Source of the DNA: Mycobacterium sp.
GTDB lineage: Bacteria; Actinomycetota; Actinomycetes; Mycobacteriales; Mycobacteriaceae
Length of the DNA: 12,852 bases
Reading direction: 5' to 3'
NCBI GenBank assembly: GCA_023264755.1
Contig: JAHFVB010000066.1
Coordinates: forward strand, 1 to 12,852
Under the pieces are notes generated by a model. That model was not told the origin of the DNA. It saw nothing but the letters and a program-made list of their open reading frames with translations, and did not search any database. Positions 12,638 through 12,852 of this stretch are shown in pieces (the stretch's first letter is position 1; each line of letters opens with the position of its first letter). The translations under genes were made by a program, and so were the position numbers.

Positions 12638-12799
12638 ATGCGAGGCATTTGGAAGTGGATTGGACTTGCCGGTGTCGCCGGCGTCGTCGCCGGTGGTGTG
12701 TTGGTCGCCCGTGATCAACGCAAGCGCAACGCCTACACCCCAGAGGACATTCGGGCCCGGCTCCACGAGCGGTACGCGGAGGCCAGCCAAACCGACTGA
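12638..12799 (+). CDS. Small single-pass membrane protein (53 residues)
   Basis: A short protein MRGIWKWIGLAGVAGVVAGG followed by VLVARDQRKRNAYTPEDIRARLHERYAEASQTD. Residues ~5-24 form one Gly/Ala/Val-rich membrane helix; the rest is a charged cytoplasmic tail with a conserved-looking YTPEDIRARLHERY helix. I recall near-identical small proteins in other mycobacteria, but none with a known role. ATG 12638 is close to the divergent hydrolase gene and no strong ribosome site is visible. CAGACT, a weak -10-like hexamer, lies 6 nt upstream. The frame stays open further upstream only as antisense to the hydrolase. Confidence 0.75.
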   Translation: MRGIWKWIGLAGVAGVVAGGVLVARDQRKRNAYTPEDIRARLHERYAEASQTD

Positions 12800-12804
12800 C
12801 GCGG

Positions 12805-12852
12805 CTAGCGGATCACCGCATACAGCCGGTGGGTGCCGCTGAATCCCTTGAG
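12805..12852 (-). CDS. 3' end of a minus-strand gene, possibly a class III nucleotide cyclase
   Basis: Only the last 15 codons and the TAG stop are present. They encode LKGFSGTHRLYAVIR, which resembles the usual end of actinobacterial class III adenylate/guanylate cyclase domains (LKGVPG...LYAV). All third positions but three are G or C. It converges on the 53-residue membrane protein gene with 5 bp between the stops. The family call rests on a short motif and is tentative. Confidence 0.45.
   Translation of the reverse strand, partial: LKGFSGTHRLYAVIR

Noticed and set aside
11727..12842. 371-codon plus-strand ORF
   Set aside because: It is the mirror of the CsbD-like and YiiX-like genes on the minus strand, both supported by family motifs. 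The ORF itself shows no domain.
1..12852. CRISPR arrays, insertion sequences, prophage genes or toxin-antitoxin pairs
   Set aside because: No spaced repeat series, transposase, integrase or terminal inverted repeats were found; the only repeats are short tandem ones.

Overview
The window looks like chromosomal DNA of a mycobacterium, probably a fast-growing Mycolicibacterium-type species. GC and third-position GC are high. The gene order 3beta-HSD, xseB, xseA, Rv1109c-like, ispH, Rv1111c-like, ychF matches, from memory, the Rv1106c-Rv1112 block of M. tuberculosis. There is a KstR-type operator and an LpqH-family lipoprotein. I see no insertion sequence, prophage, CRISPR array, tRNA or rRNA.

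Positions 1-6438 are the conserved core. A truncated 3beta-hydroxysteroid dehydrogenase gene (minus strand, first step of cholesterol breakdown) has a near-perfect KstR operator over its promoter. Next comes a minus-strand operon encoding a lipid-droplet-associated-type protein and both exonuclease VII subunits (xseA, xseB). It diverges over 66 bp from ispH, the last enzyme of the MEP isoprenoid pathway. ispH converges on a minus-strand four-helix membrane protein with a long Arg/Pro-rich tail (DUF6542 type). That gene diverges from ychF, an ancient ATPase/GTPase.

Positions 6439-11341 are more accessory. They encode a CPBP intramembrane protease, two small membrane proteins, a secreted Cys/Pro-rich protein, a GlcG/HbpS-like (DUF336) protein, a serine beta-lactamase-like lipoprotein and an LpqH-family lipoprotein. 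The LpqH-type gene is preceded by a possible 14-codon leader ORF. Much of this stretch acts at the membrane or cell envelope.

Positions 11342-12852 hold a CsbD-like stress protein gene, with a SigF-like promoter upstream and a 13-bp-stem hairpin downstream. They also hold a permuted NlpC/P60-type (YiiX-like) hydrolase gene that diverges over only 26 bp from a 53-residue membrane protein gene. The window ends in the last 15 codons of a minus-strand gene, possibly a class III nucleotide cyclase.

The most notable points are as follows. (1) Seven genes have a TANNNT -10 hexamer 6-9 nt before the start codon and no ribosome site, the pattern expected of leaderless mRNAs. (2) IspH has a Trp in place of the near-invariant Gly after its active-site His, plus a Val in a second conserved motif. 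(3) Two independent tandem duplications sit in the short ispH/DUF6542 convergent gap, one of them covering a stop codon. I do not see a clearly new multi-gene system; most of the window is ordinary mycobacterial chromosome.
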